Source: a virus
Length of the DNA: 22,834 nt
Reading direction: 5' to 3' (one strand)
Virus record (IMG/VR): IMGVR_UViG_3300006734_000044
Location: 1 to 22,834 of that record
Both the position numbers and the translations under genes were made by a program. The notes under the pieces were generated by a model that worked only from the letters and a program-made list of their open reading frames with translations, did not search any database and was not told the DNA's origin. Positions 1 through 7,505 of the stretch are shown here, piece after piece (positions within the stretch are counted from its first letter, which is position 1; every line of letters starts with the position of its first letter).

Positions 1-595
1 ATCGGGCAGTACTGTATTCAATGGAAATGCAAGGGGTAGTGGTACGGTTGCATTTGAATTACAATGCCTAAGCAGTAGGCGTTTCAGAGTGCTTGCAAAT
101 GCTACATCGACAACCTTTGAAAGTAGCAATCAATCAGGCGGGTTTATTTTTAATAAGGCAATCACTCCAGCTTCACTTGCTGATGCTTCTGCACAAAACA
201 ACTCTATCTATTATAGCACAGATGCAGGTAAATTAGTTTACAAAGATTCAGCGGGAACATCAAATAATCTATATGATGATGGGTTGATTGACATCAACAC
301 ACAGACGGGAACTTCATACACATTGGCTTTATCTGATTCGGGTGGTCTTGTAGAGATGAACAATGCTTCAGCAAACACATTAACAATCCCACCAAATAGT
401 AGTGTCGCATTTCCTATTGGAACACAAATAGTAGTTGAGCAATATGGTGCGGGTCAAACGACATTTGCAGCAGGAGCGGGGGTTACCATACGCAGCAAAT
501 CGGGCAACCTTAAAATTGCAGCACAATATGGGGGCGCAACCCTTATACAAAGAGCAACCGATGAGTGGGTATTAATGGGAGATTTAACAGCATGA
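1..595 (+). CDS. Tail fibre protein, C-terminal part (5' end outside window)
   Basis: The frame is open from base 2 to the TGA at 593-595, so this is the 3' end of a gene that begins before the window. The GTG at 89 is internal and is not a start. The visible ~197 residues are rich in Ser, Thr, Gly and Asn and have few charges, as in phage fibres. A YSTDAGKLVYKDSAGT stretch and a beta-rich end (TLTIPPNSSVAFPIGTQ, then WVLMGDLTA) resemble a C-terminal module I recall from many phage tail and fibre proteins. The role is probably host attachment or fibre trimerisation. The stop overlaps the next gene's start (ATGA), so the two are translationally coupled. The structural class is fairly sure; the receptor is unknown. 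Confidence 0.75.
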   Translation, partial: SGSTVFNGNARGSGTVAFELQCLSSRRFRVLANATSTTFESSNQSGGFIFNKAITPASLADASAQNNSIYYSTDAGKLVYKDSAGTSNNLYDDGLIDINTQTGTSYTLALSDSGGLVEMNNASANTLTIPPNSSVAFPIGTQIVVEQYGAGQTTFAAGAGVTIRSKSGNLKIAAQYGGATLIQRATDEWVLMGDLTA

Positions 596-2268
596 TAATA
601 GCTTTACATGGCATATTGCAACAAGTTCAGGCGGCAGCACCAAGCATTAATTATTTAGCTTATGGGTATGTTGTAGAGTCGGCATCATATTCTGAAGGTG
701 TTTGGCTATATGATTACGATGCAAACACATACACAAACATTAATAATTTAAGCTATTTTCACAATGGAGTCGGAATCATGCAGCTATCTTCTTCATTAGA
801 TGGCTTATTTTTGGTTGGCTCTTTTAATTCAGCTTCATCGGGGAGTCCGTTAGGTTTATTTAGTTTGGACGGTGGTGCTACATGGTCATATTTTGCCACA
901 GGTGCATATTGGTTTGGAAGCACAGTTTCAAGGAATGGTTCTTTTGGAATTGTAATGCGAAGGCATAATTCAAGAAACTTTTACTATTCAAATAATGGAG
1001 GGGTAAATTGGGTTATAAGAACATGGGGTTCGTTTTCGGGTTTTAGTAACCTTCCTTGGACGAATAGTGATGGCAGTTTTGTGTTATTTTGCACATCAGG
1101 CAGTCAATTGATTTATGCAACCCAAGCAAATATTGTTGGGTTTAGCACCGTTCCAATCACAACATTCACTTTGCCTGTGGCATGCTTTAATGTATGGACA
1201 AGGCCTGATTCTACAACAGCATTGGAATATCGCATTTGGGTTTGTCCTGTGGTATCAACAACAGACCTATACTATTCAGATAACTCAGGAAGCTCTTGGA
1301 CAGCCGTAACAGTAGATTCGGGATATACCTTTACCTATTCATATTTAAGAGGTTCTGATGATGGTTCGGTGCTATATGTCATGCTTGACAATGGAGCAGC
1401 TAATACAGGTAGATTCTACAAATCAACCGACAATGGTGCTACTTGGACTCAGTTAATACCCGATGCGGGATACACAGGTCGTTTTCAAGTTTATCAAGGT
1501 GATTTTTGCGACCCAACAGGTCAGTTTATTTTCCTTGGTCAATTGCAGACAAACGTAGCGTATGTGTCTTCAGACTATGGAGTGACTTGGATAAAGACCA
1601 CAAACACAGGTGGAACATGGGGATATGGTATGATTGTTTACTCAATACCTGAAACACTATTAATACAGGAGCTATTTATTGGACCGACCAACAATCAAAT
1701 AACTAATATTGGGAGAGGTTCATTAGCAGGGAATGCGTGGACAGAAACGTATATTGACTCTATTAAGTCAGCTAATTGGATTTATAGTGGAAATCAAGGC
1801 TCATTAAAATATTTGACAGCAACACGAGGTATTGAACTTTTTCATGCAGAAACTCTAAAGTCCGATGTAGATATTGAATTTAGCGTAACCGCACAAGATG
1901 GTGCAAACAGCAGAAACATTGGAATTCTTTTTAGGTATGTTGATGGCAATAATTGGATAAGGCTTGTAATAGGCAAGAGCTCAAGTGGTTCTTGGTTTGC
2001 ACTTATTCAAAAAAGGATTGCAGGCGTGTACACATCAATTGCATCAGCAACAGGTATTACTACAATGATTGGAACATACCGAATAACAGCAAATGGTAGC
2101 GCAATAGAAGCCTATTTTAACGGCTCTTTAATTATGTCAGTTACTGAAACAGACCTGCAATCAGCCACAAAGCACGGTTTAATATTTGCGTGGGTTTCAA
2201 ATGGCAGCACAATTAGTAATTTTAAGTATAACAATTTTACCCTGTATGAATACGGAGCAAGACCTTAA
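592..2268 (+). CDS. Predicted receptor-binding tail protein: Asp-box (BNR) propeller plus lectin-like C-terminal domain
   Basis: About 558 residues. I start at the ATG at 592, which overlaps the previous stop (ATGA) and has GGGAG about 10 bases upstream; an in-frame GTG at 565 would add nine residues. Five Asp-box motifs (S-x-D/N-x-G-x-x-W) are visible near residues 91-98 (SLDGGATW), 133-140, 229-236, 278-285 (STDNGATW) and 326-333. Such motifs mark sialidase-type beta-propellers. Residues ~385-545 look like a concanavalin A/LamG-type sandwich (NIGILFRYVDGNNWIRL, then EAYFNGSLI). Together this suggests a glycan-binding or glycan-cleaving tail protein. No sialidase Arg triad could be assigned by eye, so enzymatic activity is not claimed. 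G+C is visibly higher than in the minus-strand genes. Confidence 0.7.
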   Translation: MIIALHGILQQVQAAAPSINYLAYGYVVESASYSEGVWLYDYDANTYTNINNLSYFHNGVGIMQLSSSLDGLFLVGSFNSASSGSPLGLFSLDGGATWSYFATGAYWFGSTVSRNGSFGIVMRRHNSRNFYYSNNGGVNWVIRTWGSFSGFSNLPWTNSDGSFVLFCTSGSQLIYATQANIVGFSTVPITTFTLPVACFNVWTRPDSTTALEYRIWVCPVVSTTDLYYSDNSGSSWTAVTVDSGYTFTYSYLRGSDDGSVLYVMLDNGAANTGRFYKSTDNGATWTQLIPDAGYTGRFQVYQGDFCDPTGQFIFLGQLQTNVAYVSSDYGVTWIKTTNTGGTWGYGMIVYSIPETLLIQELFIGPTNNQITNIGRGSLAGNAWTETYIDSIKSANWIYSGNQGSLKYLTATRGIELFHAETLKSDVDIEFSVTAQDGANSRNIGILFRYVDGNNWIRLVIGKSSSGSWFALIQKRIAGVYTSIASATGITTMIGTYRITANGSAIEAYFNGSLIMSVTETDLQSATKHGLIFAWVSNGSTISNFKYNNFTLYEYGARP

Positions 2269-2273
2269 CTGAT

Positions 2274-2639
2274 ATGGATTTATACCTAATATTTAACGTG
2301 CCACCATATTTTGACTCTTTGAGTGCAGCACGAAATGTGAATGTAATGCTTTCTTCTATTGGTACTGCAAGCAGTTCGGGAGATGAGAATTATTTGCCAA
2401 TACAGGCATTAAATGGCGGTTTGTATGCGATAAAATTCAATGATGAATTTGAATTTACCAAGTATCTAACAAAGCCATTGTCAGATGTTTTTGATGTTTT
2501 TATAGGACTTACAGAAAACGAAAAGGCATTTGCCGAAATTACATTGTATGTCGGTCAATGTAGTTTATTGGCGATTACACAGGAAAGCCAAGATGTGGCG
2601 ACATATGAAGAATTAGTGGATAGAGGATTATTATCATGA
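2274..2639 (+). CDS. Unknown small phage protein downstream of tail protein
   Basis: A 121-residue soluble, acidic protein that I do not recognise. It starts six bases after the preceding stop and its own stop overlaps the next start (ATGA at 2636-2639), so it belongs to the tail-gene operon. There are no cysteine clusters, nucleotide-binding loops, signal peptide or membrane segments. Its place directly after a receptor-binding protein is where fibre chaperones or small attachment proteins often sit, but nothing in the sequence shows that function. Confidence 0.6.
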   Translation: MDLYLIFNVPPYFDSLSAARNVNVMLSSIGTASSSGDENYLPIQALNGGLYAIKFNDEFEFTKYLTKPLSDVFDVFIGLTENEKAFAEITLYVGQCSLLAITQESQDVATYEELVDRGLLS

Positions 2640-2896
2640 CAGTATTATGCGACACAACAAGGCAAGTTGATGATTGGAAGCATATGCAATGGGCAATAAG
2701 GATAACAGCACCTAAGTCAATGCTATTTGAAACACCAATTTGTGTGCCTATGTTTGCATATCTATCCATCAATCAAAACACAATAGTCAATAAAGATGAT
2801 ACAGATTATTATGTGTATGTTAATGTAATTGAGCAAGATTTTCAGTATATTATTACTACATATAATTTAACAGTAGAAAATAGACCTACTCAGTAA
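2636..2896 (+). CDS. Unknown small protein in tail operon
   Basis: An 86-residue protein of unknown function. Its ATG overlaps the upstream stop by four bases, which suggests translational coupling. The C-terminal half (DDTDYYVYVNVIEQDFQYII) is strongly beta-strand-like with alternating hydrophobic residues. No catalytic motif or membrane segment is visible. An 18-base gap separates it from the next gene, where composition shifts towards the lower G+C of the following genes. Likely a structural accessory by position only. Confidence 0.55.
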   Translation: MTVLCDTTRQVDDWKHMQWAIRITAPKSMLFETPICVPMFAYLSINQNTIVNKDDTDYYVYVNVIEQDFQYIITTYNLTVENRPTQ

Positions 2897-2914
2897 AACT
2901 TAAACTAATTAAAA

Positions 2915-3199
2915 ATGATTAAAATACAAGATGTAATAGTACCTACCAAAGGAACCGGTAAGTATTTAGGTGTAAGAGCTTTAACTTTTGATATTACGCC
3001 AACTAATGGATTATCATTATATTGGTCCATCCATGTAGAAGATACAGTTATAGAAGATGATGTAGAGGTTAAAAAACCAGGTATCACAATCTTAGACGGT
3101 AATTTAAACCTACCTCAAGAAGTGTATGACACATGGGGTACTGATGATTCACATATAACCGATTGGGTTTTAAATGAACTTAACTTAACTAAAATATAA
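2915..3199 (+). CDS. Unknown small beta-rich protein
   Basis: A 94-residue protein, not recognised as a named family. Alternating strands (YLGVRALTFDITP, LYWSIHVEDTVIEDD) suggest a small beta-sandwich, and the end (WVLNELNLTKI) looks helical. The start has the A-rich leader CTAATTAAAA rather than a Shine-Dalgarno site. The next gene begins four bases after the stop. Its neighbours are tail and lysis-type genes, so a virion-associated role is plausible but not shown. Confidence 0.55.
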   Translation: MIKIQDVIVPTKGTGKYLGVRALTFDITPTNGLSLYWSIHVEDTVIEDDVEVKKPGITILDGNLNLPQEVYDTWGTDDSHITDWVLNELNLTKI

Positions 3200-3203
3200 A
3201 ACA

Positions 3204-3485
3204 ATGATTCACGCAACACAATTAAAGCACAATAGAGCAACTTATGAAAATGTATACTTGTTCTTAAATCTATATCTTAATGGTCCAGGTATAGCGCAAG
3301 CAGAGGCTATTATTTATATTGATCAAACAATAAAGAACCCGATTGCTAAAATGATTTTACCTAATTACAGTTTTGATACATTAGGTCAAGATCCATTAGA
3401 TACACTGCATACACTAACAATTGCAGATCTAGAGAATGACAATCCGACAGCAACTTTTACAGTAGTAGATCCAATTTTAACTTAA
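3204..3485 (+). CDS. Unknown small protein before the lysis-type genes
   Basis: A 93-residue protein of unknown function. The sequence alternates predicted helix (NVYLFLNLYL) and strand (EAIIYIDQTI), and ends ATFTVVDPILT. There is no signal peptide, cysteine motif or Walker motif. It lies four bases after the preceding gene and four bases before the predicted spanin, in the same operon. Length and amino acid style match the preceding 94-residue protein, but I see no convincing sequence similarity between the two. Confidence 0.55.
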   Translation: MIHATQLKHNRATYENVYLFLNLYLNGPGIAQAEAIIYIDQTIKNPIAKMILPNYSFDTLGQDPLDTLHTLTIADLENDNPTATFTVVDPILT

Positions 3486-3489
3486 GAAT

Positions 3490-3984
3490 ATGAAAAACTT
3501 ATTAATTATCAGCTTTGCATTTTTGCTTAGTTCTTGTTTTGTTACAAAAAAACAAAGACGAAAAATTTGTAAAGAGTGTGCAGTTACTACCATAGAGTAT
3601 GTTAAAGATAGCATCTACATAAAAGATACTGTTGTTTCTGTAAAACCGGATAGTTCCACAATGGAAGCTTTACTTGAGTGTGATAGTTTTGGTAACGTGA
3701 GAATAGCTGAGATTGAATCTTTACAGGGCAGTCTTGTAAATCTACAAACTAAACTGAAAAATAACAAGTTTAAAGTTATTGCTAAAACGGATACTATCAA
3801 AGTATATGTAAAAGGAAATACAGAGATAAAGTATAGATACAAAACTATTGAAAAACATATACCGGTATATAAAGATTACTGGTGGAAAATACCTTTTTTG
3901 ATTTGGGTAATTATAGCCACTTTTATGCTTTTTATAACATTTAGAAAAACAGTTTTTACTTTTATTAAAACCTTGATATCATGA
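3490..3984 (+). CDS. Candidate unimolecular spanin: lipoprotein with C-terminal transmembrane anchor
   Basis: A 164-residue protein. The N-terminus is a lipoprotein signal: MKN, a hydrophobic run, then the lipobox LSSC with the acylated cysteine at residue 16. Residues ~17-128 are charged and periplasmic in character (repeated KDT and short-strand segments, with a possible coiled coil near 74-92). A strong transmembrane helix lies at ~131-151 (WWKIPFLIWVIIATFMLF), followed by a basic tail. A lipidated N-terminus with a C-terminal inner-membrane helix is the architecture of unimolecular spanins such as T1 gp11, which span the periplasm and disrupt the outer membrane in the last step of lysis. 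The stop overlaps the next gene (ATGA). The alternative is an unrelated membrane-anchored phage lipoprotein. Confidence 0.6.
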   Translation: MKNLLIISFAFLLSSCFVTKKQRRKICKECAVTTIEYVKDSIYIKDTVVSVKPDSSTMEALLECDSFGNVRIAEIESLQGSLVNLQTKLKNNKFKVIAKTDTIKVYVKGNTEIKYRYKTIEKHIPVYKDYWWKIPFLIWVIIATFMLFITFRKTVFTFIKTLIS

Positions 3985-4214
3985 TTGCAAAACAAAGATT
4001 AAGAGAAACTATTACTACTGTCATAGGTGTACTCTTTTTTATTGGAGCACTTGCTATGGTTTTTATGAATGTATTTTATGAAAAAGATTTTGCAGCTTGG
4101 TCTACAATTATTCCTATATCTTTATTGGGTTGGGTTTTTTTGTGGTCAAAGAATTCATTACTTGAGGGTATTACTTTAGGTTTATTCAAGGTTAGAAATC
4201 AGGATGAATATTAG
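3981..4214 (+). CDS. Candidate holin: small protein with two transmembrane helices
   Basis: 77 residues with a basic N-terminus (MIAKQRLRE), a hydrophobic helix at ~11-31 (ITTVIGVLFFIGALAMVFM), a short charged turn (YEKDF), a second helix at ~39-55 (STIIPISLLGWVFLW) and a charged C-terminus (KVRNQDEY). The size, two helices and overlap with the spanin-like gene fit a holin, which makes holes in the inner membrane to time lysis. Holins are too diverse for assignment by sequence alone. No endolysin is encoded in the window, so the lysis cassette may be split or this pair may do something else. Confidence 0.5.
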   Translation: MIAKQRLRETITTVIGVLFFIGALAMVFMNVFYEKDFAAWSTIIPISLLGWVFLWSKNSLLEGITLGLFKVRNQDEY

Positions 4215-4260
4215 TTAATCCCCTTATTTATTTGTATATTAGTATATAACCGTATTCAAT

Positions 4261-6207
4261 ATGAGCACCTTTATTCAAGAAGTATTAGGTCTTTTAAATA
4301 GAAAAAAATCTGTAGATACTATTGATCTTAGTAAAGATTATTTTGAACTTGGTAGAAGACGTGATTCTACTTTGCTTACAGTGGGTTACAATCCTAGTAT
4401 GGATCCCTATGTTATAAAAGCATCTGATTTTGTATGTTCAATAAAGTCTGATATTCTACAAGGTTCTTATAACTATATACCGGTTTATGTAGACTCTGCT
4501 GATCCAGATTGTCCTAAAGGACACTTTATAGATTCTAAAATATATCAAGATCCAATAACAAAAACTATAGTAATTCAGGATGACTTACAACTAGATTACG
4601 ATCTTTATGATAATGCAGGTTCTCCAGGTACACCAGGTCAAGTTTTAACAAAAACACCAACAGGTGTTCAATGGTCTGCAAGTGGAGGAACACCATATGC
4701 ATTAAATGTAGAAGATGAAGGAGTGGTTGTTTTATCAAATCCAGGTGTTATTAATTTTGTAGGTGATGGTGTTTCAGTACAAGAGAATCCTTTTCCAAGC
4801 GGTATTGCTGAAGTAACTATTCCAGGATTTACTTTTGATGTTCAAGATGAAGGAATTTTATCTAAAACAGATCCTGCTTATATCAATTTTAAAGGTCTTG
4901 GAGTTCAAGCATTAGGACTACCAAGTGGTGGTGTTGATGTTACTATTTTTAGTGGAATAGAAGTACAAAATAATGGAGGTAGTATAGTTAGCAACCCAAG
5001 TGCTATTAACTTTACGGGTTCTGGTGTAACTGTTACTCAAAGTCCTGTTGGAGTTGCTCAAGTTTCTATAGCAGCAACTGTTGCAAATGCTGCTTTTTAT
5101 CAGACTTTGGGAAGCACAACTCCTTCTAACTTAAATGGTCTTAGCTTACTTTATTTAGGTAGTTCTGATGGTACAAAAACAGGTTGGCAGTTTAGTGCTA
5201 CTGGTGATACTCAATATGTATCAAGTATAGGTAGCTTTAGAAAGGAATTTGGAGGAAACGGTACCAATATAGATGACTTTGTAAGAAATGTACAACTTAT
5301 AACAAGCACACCTTTAAAATACACTAGGGTAGATGATGGTACTGGTTTTCTTTCTATTGATAGTTTATATTTAACTGCTGGTAAAAAACCAAAAAGAGTT
5401 ATTAGCGGTAAACCACTTTTAAGTTTACTAGGAAGATCTGCCGCATTGACCATTATAGGAGAAGATACAACCACTTCTTCAGCTTTAACTTTAGAGGACG
5501 GTAATGAAACAGAGTGGGCTTATTTTTATAATGATCAAAGTGTTCAATTAAAAAATAACACTACCGCTAAAGATAGTTCTGCTATTTTACAGTTAGACTC
5601 AGATACTAAAGGTTTCTTAGTTCCAAGATTGACTACTGCGGAAAAGACTAGTATAGCAACACCAGCAACTAGCCTTATGGTTTTTGATACTAATTTAAAT
5701 GAATTCAATTATTATGATGGCAGTGCTTGGGTAGGTTTTAATACACAAAAGTATACAGCATTACTAGGTTTTTATTCTAACTTTACAATAAGTATCGGTT
5801 CAACTTTTACTTATTATGATTTAAATCCTTCTCCCGCAACTGTAAGTTCAAAGTCTCCATCAGATGCACCATTTACACTTGATGATAGTGCAGCAACAAT
5901 TACTTATACAGGTTCGGATGTTATAAACGTAGTAATTACCGCATCTGTAACAGCAACTATAAATACCACAGATGGAACCAAAAGAAACTATACTTTTCAG
6001 ATAATAAGATCAACTGCCGGTGCTCCAGCTGGTGCATTAGGAACATTAATCTTGAAAGGTGAATCATTAAATACTGATAGTATTACTTGGTTTAGTAGTA
6101 TCACCACAATGGCAACGGGTGAAACAATTAAATTACAAGTAGCAAATCAAACAGATACACAAGACATAGTAATCAATAGATTTAATTTTGAAATAAGACA
6201 GGTTTAA
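4261..6207 (+). CDS. Tail fibre / receptor-binding protein with internal repeats
   Basis: 648 residues, Ser/Thr/Gly/Asn-rich. Residues 1-115 look like a virion-attachment domain. Residues 117-140 (GSPGTPGQVLTKTPTGVQW) match a linker style common in Bacteroidota phage fibres. Three tandem repeats of 41-44 residues follow (~146-271), each with an INF-x-G-x-GV core. Residues ~445-495 (GFLVPRLTTAEKTSIATPAT, then YYDGSAWVGF) are a second module typical of Bacteroidota fibres. The C-terminus (~500-648) is beta-rich and ends FNFEIRQV, like a TNF/C1q-type jelly-roll head. There is no S74 chaperone motif. The 46-base gap before the ATG has no Shine-Dalgarno site. It converges with the minus-strand gene three bases beyond its stop. 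Confidence 0.75.
   Translation: MSTFIQEVLGLLNRKKSVDTIDLSKDYFELGRRRDSTLLTVGYNPSMDPYVIKASDFVCSIKSDILQGSYNYIPVYVDSADPDCPKGHFIDSKIYQDPITKTIVIQDDLQLDYDLYDNAGSPGTPGQVLTKTPTGVQWSASGGTPYALNVEDEGVVVLSNPGVINFVGDGVSVQENPFPSGIAEVTIPGFTFDVQDEGILSKTDPAYINFKGLGVQALGLPSGGVDVTIFSGIEVQNNGGSIVSNPSAINFTGSGVTVTQSPVGVAQVSIAATVANAAFYQTLGSTTPSNLNGLSLLYLGSSDGTKTGWQFSATGDTQYVSSIGSFRKEFGGNGTNIDDFVRNVQLITSTPLKYTRVDDGTGFLSIDSLYLTAGKKPKRVISGKPLLSLLGRSAALTIIGEDTTTSSALTLEDGNETEWAYFYNDQSVQLKNNTTAKDSSAILQLDSDTKGFLVPRLTTAEKTSIATPATSLMVFDTNLNEFNYYDGSAWVGFNTQKYTALLGFYSNFTISIGSTFTYYDLNPSPATVSSKSPSDAPFTLDDSAATITYTGSDVINVVITASVTATINTTDGTKRNYTFQIIRSTAGAPAGALGTLILKGESLNTDSITWFSSITTMATGETIKLQVANQTDTQDIVINRFNFEIRQV
4696..5073 (+). repeat. 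Three tandem ~42-residue protein repeats in the fibre gene
   Basis: Residues ~146-189, 190-232 and 233-271 of the fibre align by eye: INFVGDGVSV, INFKGLGVQA and INFTGSGVTV recur at spacings of 44 and 41 residues. Each is preceded by a (V/L)xDEG or NNGG turn and followed by a G(I/V)A-x-V-x-I strand. The unit resembles fibre-shaft repeats remembered from cyanophage and Bacteroidota phage fibres. The copies are diverged at DNA level, so this is an old duplication and not a recent array. Confidence 0.7.
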
Positions 6208-6210
6208 TTA

Positions 6211-6498
6211 TTATTTGTAAATTTTACTTTTGAATTTAGGTGAGCAACCTAAGTAAATTGTAGATTTTATTTTTTGTTTTTCTATTTTTGAAATTTTACT
6301 TTTATCTAAAGTTTGATTTATCACAGCCTCTGCTAAATTTTCATCAATCTCATGATCATTGAAAGGAATCATAATCTGACCACTTTCATTTCTTGGTGAC
6401 GTCTTAACTAACAAATCAAAATCAGCAGGTGGTGTAGACAAAGCATAGAGCTTTTTATATATGTCTATTATGATTTCTTGATTGTTTTTTTTACTCAT
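6211..6498 (-). CDS. Unknown 95-residue protein, last gene of the minus-strand block
   Basis: A 95-residue Lys/Ile-rich protein. It has an N-terminal helix (EIIIDIYKKLYAL), the segment TPPADFDLLVKTSP, and a basic C-terminus with STIYLGCSPKFKSK. I do not know its function. It resembles small conserved proteins I recall from Bacteroidota phages, without a dependable family name. It is the most promoter-distal gene on this strand, is preceded by a strong leader hairpin at 6513-6554, and ends three bases from the convergent fibre gene. Confidence 0.6.
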   Translation of the reverse strand: MSKKNNQEIIIDIYKKLYALSTPPADFDLLVKTSPRNESGQIMIPFNDHEIDENLAEAVINQTLDKSKISKIEKQKIKSTIYLGCSPKFKSKIYK

Positions 6499-6512
6499 AA
6501 CGTTTGAATTTT

Positions 6513-6554
6513 AGAGAATGGGATAGAACAGGAAAACTACCCCATTTACTCTCT
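6513..6554 (-). promoter_or_regulatory. Long hairpin in the leader of the 95-residue gene
   Basis: On the minus strand an inner stem ATGGGGTAG / CTATCCCAT (plus 6537-6545 with 6518-6526) closes a 10-base loop. It contains one G-U pair that would be an A-C mismatch in plus-strand RNA. An outer AGAGA/TCTCT stem (6550-6554 with 6513-6517) extends it across a four-base bulge at 6546-6549. It ends 14 bases before the ATG. It is followed by AAAATTC rather than a T run, so it is not a classic terminator; leader regulation or RNA processing is possible. Confidence 0.5.
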
Positions 6555-6569
6555 ATTGACTGTATAATC

Positions 6570-6647
6570 TTAATTAAACCTGTTTTTTTCTTTTATCAAA
6601 AATCTAATAATTAGACTTGCAATTATGATATTTAAAAATAACCACAT
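6570..6647 (-). CDS. Possible 25-residue membrane peptide
   Basis: A short frame starts at an ATG one base after the DUF932-like stop codon and ends in TAA. The peptide begins MWLFLNIIIASLIIRFLI, a near-perfect single transmembrane helix, and ends with the basic, polar KEKNRFN. Stop-to-start spacing of one base is the norm in this operon, and an A-rich leader precedes the ATG. Against it: AT-rich DNA often gives hydrophobic short frames by chance. If real, it could be a small membrane effector or regulator; no function can be assigned. Confidence 0.4.
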   Translation of the reverse strand: MWLFLNIIIASLIIRFLIKEKNRFN

Positions 6648-6648
6648 T

Positions 6649-7482
6649 TTATATTTTAAATATATCAGATTCTAAATCAACTTCAACATTAACACTATCA
6701 GGTATATCAAAGTCTGTTAGCTTGATACTATCATTGTTGTTAAACTTGGTATTACTTAAAAATTCAGTTGTAATAAAATCATGAAACGCTTTTGTATTTG
6801 CTAACCAGTAACGGGGATGTGTTTTCTTTAATGCATGCGTTACATGGTTATAAAAACTCCACAAATTGTTTTCATCAACATTATAGTTAAATGTAGAATT
6901 TTCCATTTCAGATTTTATTACTGTAAGTTGTGTAGGCTCAAGTAATTCTTTTTCATAGTAAAGTCTACCTAAAAGCTCAGCTTGTGTCCTTTTAGAAATA
7001 CTAACTTTCTTGATATTATCTCTGTCTTTTATTATGTTTTTAAATGTGTTTTGAGCATTTTTAATTTGATAAGTGATTTGATTTAAAATATCAAAGTCAG
7101 CACTACCGGTATGCTTTCTAGCAAAATTCATTTCACCACAAACCATACCATTGTTACAAACAAACACATAAGCTCCAATAGAACATTGAAATCTAATTGA
7201 CTTATCATATGAGTTAGTCCAGGCAAACATCATTCCTAATTCTGACTCATCATTTGAATTAAAGGATTGCGGTATAATGTGATATATACCTTGAGCAACA
7301 TTACATCCTTGATTTGCTTTATATACTTCATTTGTTATTTTGAAACCGCTATTGTTAAGCAGTCTAATTGTGTTATCTATCACAAATTTGTGTGATATAA
7401 CTGTGTAAGAGTCTGCATGATTTGGCAGACTTGCGTTCTCCAGATATTGTCTGGTAACTTCTTTTGGTTTTTTGTATCCCAT
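6649..7482 (-). CDS. DUF932-like phage/plasmid protein
   Basis: 277 residues. The hallmark of the DUF932 (phage/plasmid-like TIGR03299) family is visible at ~103-126: GAYVFVCNNGMVCGE, then ARKHTG. It is preceded by a TNSYDKS segment at 89-95 that matches the family's N-S-x-D-x-S strand. Members occur in phages and plasmids, usually near replication genes; the biochemical function is not settled. This one is followed by a possible 25-residue membrane peptide and has its own promoter candidate at 7506-7537. The N-terminus is short compared with longer relatives. The family call is fairly secure, the role unknown. Confidence 0.7.
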   Translation of the reverse strand: MGYKKPKEVTRQYLENASLPNHADSYTVISHKFVIDNTIRLLNNSGFKITNEVYKANQGCNVAQGIYHIIPQSFNSNDESELGMMFAWTNSYDKSIRFQCSIGAYVFVCNNGMVCGEMNFARKHTGSADFDILNQITYQIKNAQNTFKNIIKDRDNIKKVSISKRTQAELLGRLYYEKELLEPTQLTVIKSEMENSTFNYNVDENNLWSFYNHVTHALKKTHPRYWLANTKAFHDFITTEFLSNTKFNNNDSIKLTDFDIPDSVNVEVDLESDIFKI

Positions 7483-7505
7483 ATTTTTTTTAAACTTTAG
7501 TGGTG

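Noticed and set aside
565-591. GTG 565 as start of the Asp-box protein
   Set aside because: The ATG at 592 overlaps the previous stop as ATGA and has a GGGAG site upstream, so it fits better.
1115-1309. Alternative plus-strand frame of 64 codons
   Set aside because: It sits inside the Asp-box tail protein in another frame, with Gln-rich translation and no coupled junctions.
4215-4260. Promoter in the gap before the long fibre gene
   Set aside because: A TTTATTTG sequence resembles the -7 box, but no TTTG occurs at the right distance and the surrounding DNA is simply AT-rich.
5211-5474. Minus-strand frame of 87 codons inside the long fibre gene
   Set aside because: The plus-strand fibre frame is continuous and has recognisable modules here; the antisense frame has no leader or motif.
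6236-6252. Hairpin TTAGGT-loop-ACCTAA near the convergent junction as a terminator
   Set aside because: It lies within the coding sequence of the 95-residue gene, has a weak six-pair stem and has no T run on either strand.
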